Positions 17,731 to 26,295 of a DNA stretch of 64,000 nucleotides are shown piece after piece. The notes under the pieces are model-generated. The model did no database searches. It saw nothing but the letters and a program-made list of their open reading frames with translations, and was not told where the DNA came from. The translations under genes and the position numbers were made by a program. Within the stretch, counting starts at the first letter, position 1, and each line of letters starts with the position of its first letter. This DNA comes from Zavarzinella sp. (GTDB lineage Bacteria; Planctomycetota; Planctomycetia; Gemmatales; Gemmataceae): NCBI GenBank assembly GCA_041399155.1, contig JAWKTI010000002.1, positions 620,001-684,000 of the forward strand. Reading direction: 5' to 3'.

Positions 17731-20106
17731 TCAGTCCGGAACAGAAATTCGGATCGTTTCCGGCAATAAACAAACGCCCGCATCCCCACTTTGGCAAGCC
17801 TGCACTTCCAGCCGCAGGTTTGCCTCGCTGAGTTTCACTGGAGAACTTATTTCAAGTTCGACTATTTCCTGATAAACCAGTGCTGCTTTCGGATCAAGTG
17901 GTTTCAACGGTTTCCCTGCGGGGTATTTAATCTGAACCTTTGATTTATCATCGACTGCCAACACCCGGACCGCAGTGGGTTTGCCAATCGCTTCGCCCGC
18001 ACCAGAGTCGTTGGCATATAGGTACCAGCCAGGCTGGATCGTCAGTTTGATACGATACTGAAATGAGTCGGCGATCTTCTTCACAGTCACCACTACTGCC
18101 ACCACCTCGGAGGATTTGGTGGGAGAATTGTTTTTGGGCAGCGGTTGCTTCGGAACTTCTGGTGCTGCGGCACCTTGCGTCAAATAATCATCCAAAGCCA
18201 ATGCCAGGGTGGGAACACCTGTAGGTCGGATTTTCAGTACCCCCGCAAACTGCTTAATTGTGCCTTCTGCGGCAGTCGTGTATTGCTTTTGCTTGGTCTG
18301 CCGACCCATTTTCAACAGTAATTGTGCCAGCACACCGTTTGAAGAGGGAGTTACCCCATCGCTGTAATCTTTCGTGCGTGCAAACAGTTCCTCATGGTCG
18401 GATGATGTGTAGTAAAACCCACCCCGTTGTTCTTCACCGAACCATTTCAAAGCGGATTTCGTGATCCCTTCACTTGCTTCAAGCCACTTTGCCTCGTTGG
18501 TTACTTGATGGAGCTCGAACAGGGCGTCCGCAAACAAGGCATAATCGTCCAGATAGGCATTGAAGCGCGAAGTGACTTTCTGTTCTGAATCAATACTGGT
18601 GGATCGTTTCAGCCGAAAATCTTTCGTGGTGGCGTGTTGCAATAAAAAATCGGCGGCTTTAGCTGCCATGGCGGTATAAGTTGGTTCCTTGAAGGTCACA
18701 CCAGCCTGCACCAGAGCCCGGATCATCATGCCATTCCAGGCAGTCAGGATCTTGGTATCCAGAAACGGCCGTTCCCGTTTGGCACGTGCCGCAAAGAGCT
18801 TTGCTTTCAGGTCAGTCACTTTCGACTGATAAGCGTCCAGGGTGAGTTTTTGCTCTTTGGCAATGTCATCTGCGGAGCGAATCGTTTGCAGCACATATGC
18901 CCGGTTTTCGAAGTTGGCATTGCCCGTAATGGAGTAAACAGCCCGGATAAACAGGGCATCATCTTTTGAATTTAATGCCGTTTCGATCTGGGCCGGTGTC
19001 CAGATGTAGAATTCACCCTCTTCACCTTCGGAGTCAGCATCCAGTGCGGAATAGAACCCACCTGGAGGTGCGGTCAATTCGCGTGCCACAAAAGCAATCG
19101 TTTCCTGCACCACTTGCTTGTAAAGTTGGTTTGGATTGTACTCGTAGGCTTCGGAATACAGTTCGATCAACTGGGCATTGTCGTACAACATTTTTTCAAA
19201 GTGGGGCACGGTCCAGGTGCGGTCGGTACTGTAGCGATGGAACCCACCTCCTAGCTGATCGTATATTCCACCTTGGGCCATTTTTGTCAGCGTTTTGTTG
19301 ACCAGTTTCTGCAAATCGGCATTTTTGGTGCGATAAGCTTCTCGCAAAAGATATCTCAACGTGGGGGGCATCGGAAATTTTGTCCCACGGAAACCATTAT
19401 TGGGGTTCCCAATCCCACCAAATTCCGGATCGATCGCTTCCTGTAACAGCAAAGCGCCTTCAGCGGCTAATTCGCGGTTTAATTCTACCAGCGGATTCGC
19501 ACGGTGGGCATTCGTCAGTGTTTCCACCGTCAGTTTGGCCACCTCATCGGCTTGTTCCAGCAATTCTTTTCGTTTTTCAATGTTCAATTTCTGAATTTCT
19601 TCCAGTATCCCTTTGAAGCCGCGGATGGTACCCCCATCGACCTTTTTGTCTTCCGGTGGAAAGTACGTTCCGCCCACAATCGGCTTGCCACTATCCGTGA
19701 TAAACATCGACAACGGCCACCCACCCCGACTGCCGAACACCTGCAACGCAGTCATGTAAAGTTCGTCGATATCAGGCCGTTCTTCTCGGTCGACTTTGAT
19801 GCATACAAAATGCTTATTCAGAATGTCTGCTATGACCTTGTTGGAAAAGCTCTCTTTTTCCATTACATGGCACCAGTGGCAGGAACTATACCCGATCGAC
19901 AAAAAGATCAGTTTCCCTTCTTTTTTCGCTTTGGCAAATGCTTCCGGTCCCCATGGATACCAGTCCACGGGATTGTAGGCGTGCTGCAGCAGGTATGGGC
20001 TGCTTTCTTTCGCCAGTCGGTTAGGTGGGCCTTTTTTTGCAGGTTCCATGCTACTGACCGTATTCGTAATAACAAGCAGCCCCAGCAGGCGAACAAAATA
20101 ATTCAT
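17731..20106 (-). CDS. DUF255 thioredoxin-fold protein with a C-terminal DsbD-alpha-like domain
   Basis: A 791-residue exported protein. A signal-like N-terminus is followed by the DUF255 (YyaL/SPATA20) thioredoxin-like domain with ESSPYLLQHAYNPVDWYPWG, the redox site SSCHWCHVMEKESF and VDREERPDID. An alpha/alpha-barrel region comes next (GGGFHRYSTDRTWTVPHFEKMLYDNAQL). The last 110 residues match the N-terminal domain of DsbD: IQPGWYLYAN and a CQSGDAGVCLLPE cysteine pair. The combination of DUF255 with a DsbD-type domain suggests a periplasmic thiol-redox role. The unusual feature is this C-terminal fusion. Confidence 0.9.
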   Translation of the reverse strand: MNYFVRLLGLLVITNTVSSMEPAKKGPPNRLAKESSPYLLQHAYNPVDWYPWGPEAFAKAKKEGKLIFLSIGYSSCHWCHVMEKESFSNKVIADILNKHFVCIKVDREERPDIDELYMTALQVFGSRGGWPLSMFITDSGKPIVGGTYFPPEDKKVDGGTIRGFKGILEEIQKLNIEKRKELLEQADEVAKLTVETLTNAHRANPLVELNRELAAEGALLLQEAIDPEFGGIGNPNNGFRGTKFPMPPTLRYLLREAYRTKNADLQKLVNKTLTKMAQGGIYDQLGGGFHRYSTDRTWTVPHFEKMLYDNAQLIELYSEAYEYNPNQLYKQVVQETIAFVARELTAPPGGFYSALDADSEGEEGEFYIWTPAQIETALNSKDDALFIRAVYSITGNANFENRAYVLQTIRSADDIAKEQKLTLDAYQSKVTDLKAKLFAARAKRERPFLDTKILTAWNGMMIRALVQAGVTFKEPTYTAMAAKAADFLLQHATTKDFRLKRSTSIDSEQKVTSRFNAYLDDYALFADALFELHQVTNEAKWLEASEGITKSALKWFGEEQRGGFYYTSSDHEELFARTKDYSDGVTPSSNGVLAQLLLKMGRQTKQKQYTTAAEGTIKQFAGVLKIRPTGVPTLALALDDYLTQGAAAPEVPKQPLPKNNSPTKSSEVVAVVVTVKKIADSFQYRIKLTIQPGWYLYANDSGAGEAIGKPTAVRVLAVDDKSKVQIKYPAGKPLKPLDPKAALVYQEIVELEISSPVKLSEANLRLEVQACQSGDAGVCLLPETIRISVPD

Positions 20107-20283
20107 GATGAGATTCCTCTGGCAGTGTTGCTATTGTAGAGAATGTGCCTACCTAGCGTGTGGAAGCCCAGTGCAAGACCTTACTTTCTTGAAATGACCG
20201 CCGTGGGGGGTTATTGTTGATTGCCGCACGAAAGATGGTAGACTGTTTGCGATGAACTTTTGATGAGACCTCTCTGGAGCAAG

Positions 20284-21861
20284 ATGATGAAATCTGTTTT
20301 TCGCTGGGTGGTGCTGTTCGCCAGCGTTATCGGCTGTTCGGCAGGAAGGCCACTGTTTGCTGGTGAACCTGCCAAAAAACCACTGAATATTCTGTTTATT
20401 TTCAGTGATGATCATGCCTACCAGGCAATCAGTGCGTACGGCCACCAGGGAAAGCTACTGGACACGCCGAATATTGATCGACTGGCAAAGGAAGGAATGC
20501 GGTTTGATCGCTGTCTCACTACCAATTCGATCTGTGGGCCGTCGCGGGCGGTAATTCTGACTGGCAAATACAGCCACCTGAATGGTTTTCATGCAAACCA
20601 GCGCACCCCCTTTGATGGTTCGCAACAAACGTTTCCCAAAATCTTTCAGAAACAGGGCTATCAGACCGCAATTGTGGGCAAATGGCACCTGATGAGCAAC
20701 CCAACGGGATTCGATTACTGGCATATCCTGCCGGGTCAGGGAGCGTATTACAATCCGCCGATGAATGATAACGGCAAACAGGTGAAACACACCGGATATA
20801 CCACGGACATCATTACTGATCTGTCATTAGACTGGTTGAAAAATCGCGATAAATCGAAGCCATTTATGCTGATGTGCCAGCACAAAGCACCCCACCGGAA
20901 CTGGCAGCCGGCTCTGCGGCACCTGGGGCACGATAACGACCGCAAATATCCCGAACCGGAAACTCTCTTCGATGATTATTCCGGCCGTGGAATTGCCGAA
21001 AAGACCCAGGATATGACCATTGAAAAAACGATGGATCGGAACGATTTGAAATTGAATACCCCAGGTAACCTGACTACAGAACAGCGGGCTGCGTGGGATG
21101 CCTATTATCAGCCACGTAACCAAGCCTTTGAAAAAGCGAAACTGGAAGGGAAAGAACTGGTTCGCTGGAAATACAACCGCTATATGCACGATTATCTGGC
21201 TTGCATCAAGGCAGTTGATGAGAATGTGGGCCGAATGCTCAAGTGGCTGGACGATGAGGGGCTGGCAGAAAATACCCTGGTGGTATACTCTTCCGATCAA
21301 GGTTTTTATCTTGGTGAACATGGCTGGTTCGATAAACGCTGGATTTATGAAGAATCACTGCGTACCCCACTGCTGGTGCGGTGGCCTGGTGTGACCAAAC
21401 CTGGTTCTACGAACAACAAAATTGTCAGCAATCTTGACTTCCCCGAAACCTTTCTGGATGCGGTGGGGGCACCAATTCCTGCCGATATGCAGGGAAAAAG
21501 CCTGATACCACTCCTGAAAGGTGAAACACCTGCCGACTGGCGAAAGAGCTTTTACTATCACTATTACGAATTCCCGGGTGCCCACTCGGTGCGCAGGCAC
21601 TACGGGGTAGTCACCGACCAGCATAAACTGTTCCATTTTTACGAACCGCAAATTAATTACTGGGAACTGATTGACAACAAGAAAGATCCGCAGGAAATGA
21701 AAAGTGTATATGGAGATCCGGCGTATGCGGAAGTTCAGAAAGAACTACATGCGGAATTGGAACGTCTGGAGAAAAGAGTTGAAGGTGCCTGCCGAAGACT
21801 GGAAAGACGCACCTCCGAAAAAGAAAAATCCACCCAAAAGAAAACCCCGGCCAAGCAATAG
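20284..21861 (+). CDS. Exported sulfatase
   Basis: Type I sulfatase of about 525 residues with a signal peptide (SVFRWVVLFASVIGCSAGRP). The metal-binding FSDDHAYQAISAYG and the active-site CGPSRAVILTGKYSH are present; the Cys is the residue converted to formylglycine. GKWHLMSNP and SDQGFYLGEHGWFDKR are further family motifs, and the C-terminus has YWELIDNKKDPQEM. GGAG at 20276-20279 supports ATG 20284; an earlier in-frame ATG at 20260 lacks a site. Substrate is unknown; planctomycetes carry many such enzymes for sulfated polysaccharides. Confidence 0.93.
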   Translation: MMKSVFRWVVLFASVIGCSAGRPLFAGEPAKKPLNILFIFSDDHAYQAISAYGHQGKLLDTPNIDRLAKEGMRFDRCLTTNSICGPSRAVILTGKYSHLNGFHANQRTPFDGSQQTFPKIFQKQGYQTAIVGKWHLMSNPTGFDYWHILPGQGAYYNPPMNDNGKQVKHTGYTTDIITDLSLDWLKNRDKSKPFMLMCQHKAPHRNWQPALRHLGHDNDRKYPEPETLFDDYSGRGIAEKTQDMTIEKTMDRNDLKLNTPGNLTTEQRAAWDAYYQPRNQAFEKAKLEGKELVRWKYNRYMHDYLACIKAVDENVGRMLKWLDDEGLAENTLVVYSSDQGFYLGEHGWFDKRWIYEESLRTPLLVRWPGVTKPGSTNNKIVSNLDFPETFLDAVGAPIPADMQGKSLIPLLKGETPADWRKSFYYHYYEFPGAHSVRRHYGVVTDQHKLFHFYEPQINYWELIDNKKDPQEMKSVYGDPAYAEVQKELHAELERLEKRVEGACRRLERRTSEKEKSTQKKTPAKQ

Positions 21862-21985
21862 TGGGCCAAAAGATTAGGTTATTCTCATTTTCTTGGTTGC
21901 AATTCGATATTTTTGTTACCACCTTTTCTGAATTGTGGTACAATTTCGCAACTTATGGTGGTTTGATACCTCCAAACTTGTGGCA

Positions 21986-22864
21986 ATGGAAACAAACAAA
22001 ACACCACTACCATCGATTGTGCGTGCGACAGCCCGGTTGCTTGGCAAGTGGTCGGCACGTTTTCATTATGCCCGCACCGTGGAACCGTTCTGGATTGATA
22101 CCGTCCGGTTGGAAATGCCCGTTGCCAACCTGCCACCCGAGTTGGATGGTACAAAAATCGTACAATTATCAGACTTTCACTGTGGGGAACATTTACCCGA
22201 TGCCCACCTGAAGTCGGTAATTCAGGCGGTAGAACAGGAATCGCCGCAAGTACTTGTGTTAACAGGTGATTACGTCGATCACTGTGGTAGCCAGGCGAAG
22301 TGGATTCGAGATTTTTTTGGAAATTTCAAAGCACCCATGGGTACTTACTGTGTGCTGGGGAACCACGATTTTTCCGTGCATACCGCTGCGGGAAAGCGTC
22401 GCGATCCCGATCGACCGCAGATTATTCATGATGCCCTGGTGGATGTGGGGCTAACCGTCTTAAGAAATGAGGTCGCCTGGCTTGGCGAACCAGGAAATGG
22501 ACTGGCAATTGCTGGTCTGGACGATCTCTGGTCACAGGAGTGCGATGTCGACCTGGCGTTGGGGGGAATCGGACCAGAAGTCCCTCGGCTACTGCTGGCC
22601 CACAATCCTCTAACGGTAGAACAACTGTCAAGCCATCGGTGCGATGTGATGTTCAGTGGCCACACCCACGGTGGGCAGGTTCTGCTGGAAAAATGGGGGC
22701 GGATTTTTATCGGCAAACGCTCCAGGCACCTTGCAGCTGGATTGTGCTACCACAATGATGTGCCCGTTTACGTGAATCGTGGGATTGGGTTTGGCTGGCA
22801 ATTCCGTTACCGCGTGCGGCCAGAAATCACTTCCATCGTGCTGAGAACCAAAAATCCCGCCTGA
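21986..22864 (+). CDS. Metallophosphoesterase, YkuE/LpxG-like
   Basis: About 292 residues. The calcineurin-like fold shows all metal motifs: QLSDFHCGEHLP, TGDYVDHCG, LGNHDFSV, HNPL and GHTHGGQVLL. The closing VNRGIGFGWQFRYRVRPEI is typical of YkuE-type phosphodiesterases and of LpxG, which removes UMP from UDP-diacylglucosamine in lipid A synthesis. The hydrophobic anchor seen in many relatives is weak here. The ATG at 21986 is preferred; an upstream in-frame start at 21935 adds 17 unlike residues. It is followed 87 bases later by the AAA+ operon, but no link is obvious. Confidence 0.85.
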   Translation: METNKTPLPSIVRATARLLGKWSARFHYARTVEPFWIDTVRLEMPVANLPPELDGTKIVQLSDFHCGEHLPDAHLKSVIQAVEQESPQVLVLTGDYVDHCGSQAKWIRDFFGNFKAPMGTYCVLGNHDFSVHTAAGKRRDPDRPQIIHDALVDVGLTVLRNEVAWLGEPGNGLAIAGLDDLWSQECDVDLALGGIGPEVPRLLLAHNPLTVEQLSSHRCDVMFSGHTHGGQVLLEKWGRIFIGKRSRHLAAGLCYHNDVPVYVNRGIGFGWQFRYRVRPEITSIVLRTKNPA

Positions 22865-22951
22865 CTTTCATTCTGTCCGTAATTCTTCTGTGGCGTATAA
22901 ATTACCTAACCGACTTGCGCCTCCGTTCCAATATTTCTGGTGATCCTATCC

Positions 22952-25423
22952 ATGGCAACGAACTTTCATCTGCCATTAACGATTTTGCAGCAACACCTGA
23001 ATAATGGAATGTATCTAACGGAAGCCCTGATGGTGCCGTCATTTACGCGTATTACTGCCACGTCGCGTGCTGGGATTGCCTCCATTGAAAAGATGGTCAG
23101 ATCGTATGTCCGCGATCTCCCACGTGGGGAGTTACGCACCCTGATGCTGCCAAAATCGACCCACAGTTACTATGTTAAGGTGCGTCAGCAACCACCCAAA
23201 CGGGACGATAGCTGGCAGGAACCAGTTGACCTCCGATTTTCTATAACTACCTGGGAATATAACGATGAGCTGATATTTGTGCGGGTGCCTGCACTTGAAC
23301 TGGAATTATCCACCACGAAGGATGGAAAGTGGAAACAGGTGATTCAGAAGGAAATCCAGAATCAGTTACAGCGTTTGCAGCACAGTGCCAACTTGCGCAA
23401 TTTGTCCCAGATCCAGATCAGCAACAAATACCGAACATTCAAACGTAAGCTTGAATTTCTACTGCCTGATCTGAAATCCATTGCACAGCAAGAGTTTGCG
23501 AAAGAAAATCAGGTAGAAAAGAAAACCACTTTGAAGCAGGTGGCCACGGAATTAACGCCCAAATTGCTCGATTCCAGTTACGAACAGGAAAACTACCTGA
23601 AGATTCTGGAGGATCTGTTTCGGCAGAAAGCCCCCCAGGGGGTTCTGCTGATTGGCCCCAGTGGCGTGGGGAAAACCGCACTGTTTCGCCAATTGGTCAA
23701 ACAATCAAAAGAATATCAGTTAGATGAATTCCAGTTTTACTCCACCAGTGGCTCACGAATCGTGGCTGGTCAGACAGGTTTTGGCATGTGGCAGGATCGG
23801 TGCACCAAGCTGATCCGGGAACTGGCACAGGAAAAATCGATCATCCACCTGGGCAACCTGGCAGAACTGATTGATGTGGGCAAAAGCGAACATAACCAAC
23901 TGGGGATTGCTACCTTTCTGCGGCCTGCCATCGCTCGTGGGGAAATTCTGTGCGTCGCAGAATGCACGCCGGAACAAGTGCCGATGATTGAACGTGAAGA
24001 CCCTCAGTTAATGGAGGCATTTATTGCCGTTCGTCTGGAAGAGCCCGACAACAAACGGTCCATGTCAATCCTCAGTGCGGTGGCAGCAAAACATCCCCAG
24101 GTGAAACGGGCAATAGCCCCACCTGCACTGGAAAGATTAGAGCGTCTTCATCGTCGCTATGCCACCTATTCTGCGTCGCCTGGTCGCCCACTGCAATTCT
24201 TGTTGCGGTTAAACATCGGCGACAAAATTACCCCTATCGACGAACAGGAAGTGCTGCAGCAATTTGCCCGCGAAACCGGTCTACCAGCAGTGCTGCTCGA
24301 TCCGGAACAGCGTCTGGATGTCCCTCGGATGAAGCAGTGGTTCTGCGAGCGGGTAATTGGTCAGCAGGAAGCTGTCGACATTGTGGCCGATTTGATTACC
24401 ACCGTGAAAACCGATTTGATGCGACCAGAACGGCCAATCGCCTCCCTGATCTTCATCGGCCCCACCGGTGTGGGGAAAACCGAAATGGCGAAAGCACTTG
24501 CGGAATTTCTCTACGGCTCCCGTGATCGTCTGACGCGTTTCGATATGTCGGAATATTCGGACGTCATCTCTGCTCGTCGGCTGGTGGGTACAGCGTATGG
24601 TGTGGAAGGCTTACTGACGGCGAAAGTGCGCGAGCAGCCATTCAGTGTGATTCTGTTCGATGAATTTGAAAAGGCCCACGAATCGTGCTTTGACTTTTTC
24701 CTGCAGATGTTTGGCGAAGCCCGCCTGACTGATGCTGGTGGACGTCTGGCCGATTTCCGCAACTGTGTGCTGATTCTGACCTCCAACCTGGGTGCAGAAT
24801 CTTTTCAGGCGGGCGCGGCAGGTTTCCGACCTGCGGGCGACCGTGCCACCCACGCCCATGAACATTTTACAAGGGCTTTAGAACGCTTTCTACGTCCGGA
24901 ATTGATGAATCGAATTGATCGCGTAGTGCCATTTGGAACTTTATCACCCGAAATGATTCGCAATATTGCCCGCCGCGAATGGCAGAAAGTGCGGGAAAGG
25001 GATGGTTTACAGTTTCGGCAGGTGGAACTGTCATACTCAGACGAAGTGCTGAACCGGATATCGGAACAGGGGTTCGATGCCCGCTATGGTGCCCGTCCGT
25101 TGAAACGCAGTATGGAACGGGAAATGCTGGCCCCAATTGCTCATCAGTTGAATATGCACTTGCCCCATGTCCCACTGAAGGCAGAAATCCAATACGGCGA
25201 TACGGGAATTACAACCAAGGTCTCGATTAATCACGCTCATCAGGTGAATGATGCGGTGTTGCAGAACCGGAAGTCTTTCCTGCGAAGAATGGTGTCGTTA
25301 CGTCAGCGTTTGCAGCAATTGCAGAAAGGCACCGCTTGTCAGGATCTGCATAACGAGCAGTTTCAACTGGAACGAATTGAAACCCACATCCAGAAAAACT
25401 ACAGAAAGCAGCCTATTCATTGA
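22952..25423 (+). CDS. Divergent ClpA/ClpB-type double AAA+ ATPase, first of three
   Basis: About 823 residues. A novel N-terminal region of about 220 residues has no Clp_N repeats. The first AAA+ domain has Walker A GPSGVGKT, but the Walker B place reads SIIHLGNLAEL (Asp-Glu changed to Gly-Asn), sensor 1 is VAECT, and the arginine-finger stretch is QLMEAF with no Arg. The second domain is intact: GPTGVGKTE, VILFDEFEKAH, ELMNRIDRVV (finger) and YGARPLKR (sensor 2). The coiled middle domain is absent, and the GYVG pore loop of domain 2 is replaced by GTAYGVEGLL. The helical C-terminal tail looks like the first half of release-factor domain 1 and runs into the next gene. GTG at 22940 is an alternative start. 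Confidence 0.88.
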   Translation: MATNFHLPLTILQQHLNNGMYLTEALMVPSFTRITATSRAGIASIEKMVRSYVRDLPRGELRTLMLPKSTHSYYVKVRQQPPKRDDSWQEPVDLRFSITTWEYNDELIFVRVPALELELSTTKDGKWKQVIQKEIQNQLQRLQHSANLRNLSQIQISNKYRTFKRKLEFLLPDLKSIAQQEFAKENQVEKKTTLKQVATELTPKLLDSSYEQENYLKILEDLFRQKAPQGVLLIGPSGVGKTALFRQLVKQSKEYQLDEFQFYSTSGSRIVAGQTGFGMWQDRCTKLIRELAQEKSIIHLGNLAELIDVGKSEHNQLGIATFLRPAIARGEILCVAECTPEQVPMIEREDPQLMEAFIAVRLEEPDNKRSMSILSAVAAKHPQVKRAIAPPALERLERLHRRYATYSASPGRPLQFLLRLNIGDKITPIDEQEVLQQFARETGLPAVLLDPEQRLDVPRMKQWFCERVIGQQEAVDIVADLITTVKTDLMRPERPIASLIFIGPTGVGKTEMAKALAEFLYGSRDRLTRFDMSEYSDVISARRLVGTAYGVEGLLTAKVREQPFSVILFDEFEKAHESCFDFFLQMFGEARLTDAGGRLADFRNCVLILTSNLGAESFQAGAAGFRPAGDRATHAHEHFTRALERFLRPELMNRIDRVVPFGTLSPEMIRNIARREWQKVRERDGLQFRQVELSYSDEVLNRISEQGFDARYGARPLKRSMEREMLAPIAHQLNMHLPHVPLKAEIQYGDTGITTKVSINHAHQVNDAVLQNRKSFLRRMVSLRQRLQQLQKGTACQDLHNEQFQLERIETHIQKNYRKQPIH

Positions 25424-26295
25424 CACAACAGGAAACAGAAGCATTTAGCCGTTTGGGCAAATTACGTGCCACAATTCAACGGATTGAGCTGTTCTGGAAA
25501 GATACTACCGCATTGGAAGACGATCTTCGCCTGCACATTCATGTAGATAAACAGTTGGAATTCGAACTGGATAAGGAAGTCCCGCAGATTGAACAACGCT
25601 GGCGTGAATTACTGTTTGAATTGTACGAATATTCCCAGCCAGGGAATATTGATACCGCAACACTGATGATCTTCAGCAGAGACCAACTCTGGCTGCAAAC
25701 CTTGACAGAGGCGTATCTGCTGGGTTGTCCCGCCGGCGTTCAGGTTCACAACAGTGCGTTACTAGAACTGGTGACTAATCCAATTGATGCTTTTCTGCAA
25801 ATGCTCAAAACAGGTAGCGGTTTATCGGAAGGTGTGGAACAGGTCTGGGTAGAGAATTATCTGTTAGAAGGGAAAAAACCAGCAAACCTCGATATACCAG
25901 TGAAGCGAGTGGAGTATCATCCACAGGAGCTGATGTCGAAAATCACCGACTCCACAGCGGGGGTGATGTTGCAATTTGGTGGTCGGGGCACTTATCCACA
26001 CTACTACGGTGAGGTTGGGCTGCACAATTGCCGTTTTCTGCAGCAAAGTGGTAGTCAAGTGGCGTTTGTCACTGTCGCAAGGGAAGATCTTGTCAGCGCC
26101 ATCCCCCCACTGGGTGTGGTGCACCAGCGAAACTGGATTGATCGCACGATCCGTACCTACGATTTCAAAATTTACCAGGCACACGACCACATTCTGGAAT
26201 CCCGGCTGTCCTTCGCCAATCATCTTGAAAAAGCTCAACAGCAGTTTCTGATGCTGCATGCCGAACAGGTACTGGAGGGAATCGTCCTGCAATGA
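25420..26295 (+). CDS. Release-factor-like protein without the GGQ domain
   Basis: A 291-residue protein with a TTG start that overlaps the stop of ATPase 1 (TTGA). It resembles class I peptide release factors in order. A helical first part (RLGKLRATIQRIELF) is followed by DTATLMIFSRDQLWLQTL, equivalent to the release-factor strand-helix before domain 2. FGGRGTYPHYYGEVGLHNC then matches the G-x-G-x-Y-x5-E-x-G-x-H signature. TIRTYDFKIYQAHDHI matches the R-T-Y-N-F-x-Q-x-R-V-T-D-H-R region of RF1. The segment that should hold the GGQ domain (domain 3) is missing between these, and no codon-recognition PxT or SPF motif is seen. It should therefore bind like a release factor but not hydrolyse peptidyl-tRNA. 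Assigned by motif pattern only. Confidence 0.75.
   Translation: MTQQETEAFSRLGKLRATIQRIELFWKDTTALEDDLRLHIHVDKQLEFELDKEVPQIEQRWRELLFELYEYSQPGNIDTATLMIFSRDQLWLQTLTEAYLLGCPAGVQVHNSALLELVTNPIDAFLQMLKTGSGLSEGVEQVWVENYLLEGKKPANLDIPVKRVEYHPQELMSKITDSTAGVMLQFGGRGTYPHYYGEVGLHNCRFLQQSGSQVAFVTVAREDLVSAIPPLGVVHQRNWIDRTIRTYDFKIYQAHDHILESRLSFANHLEKAQQQFLMLHAEQVLEGIVLQ

Noticed and set aside
25400..25430. Programmed minus-one frameshift between ATPase 1 and the RF-like gene
   Set aside because: No X-XXY-YYZ slippery heptamer or clear downstream structure was seen; TTGA coupling or a one-base error is simpler.
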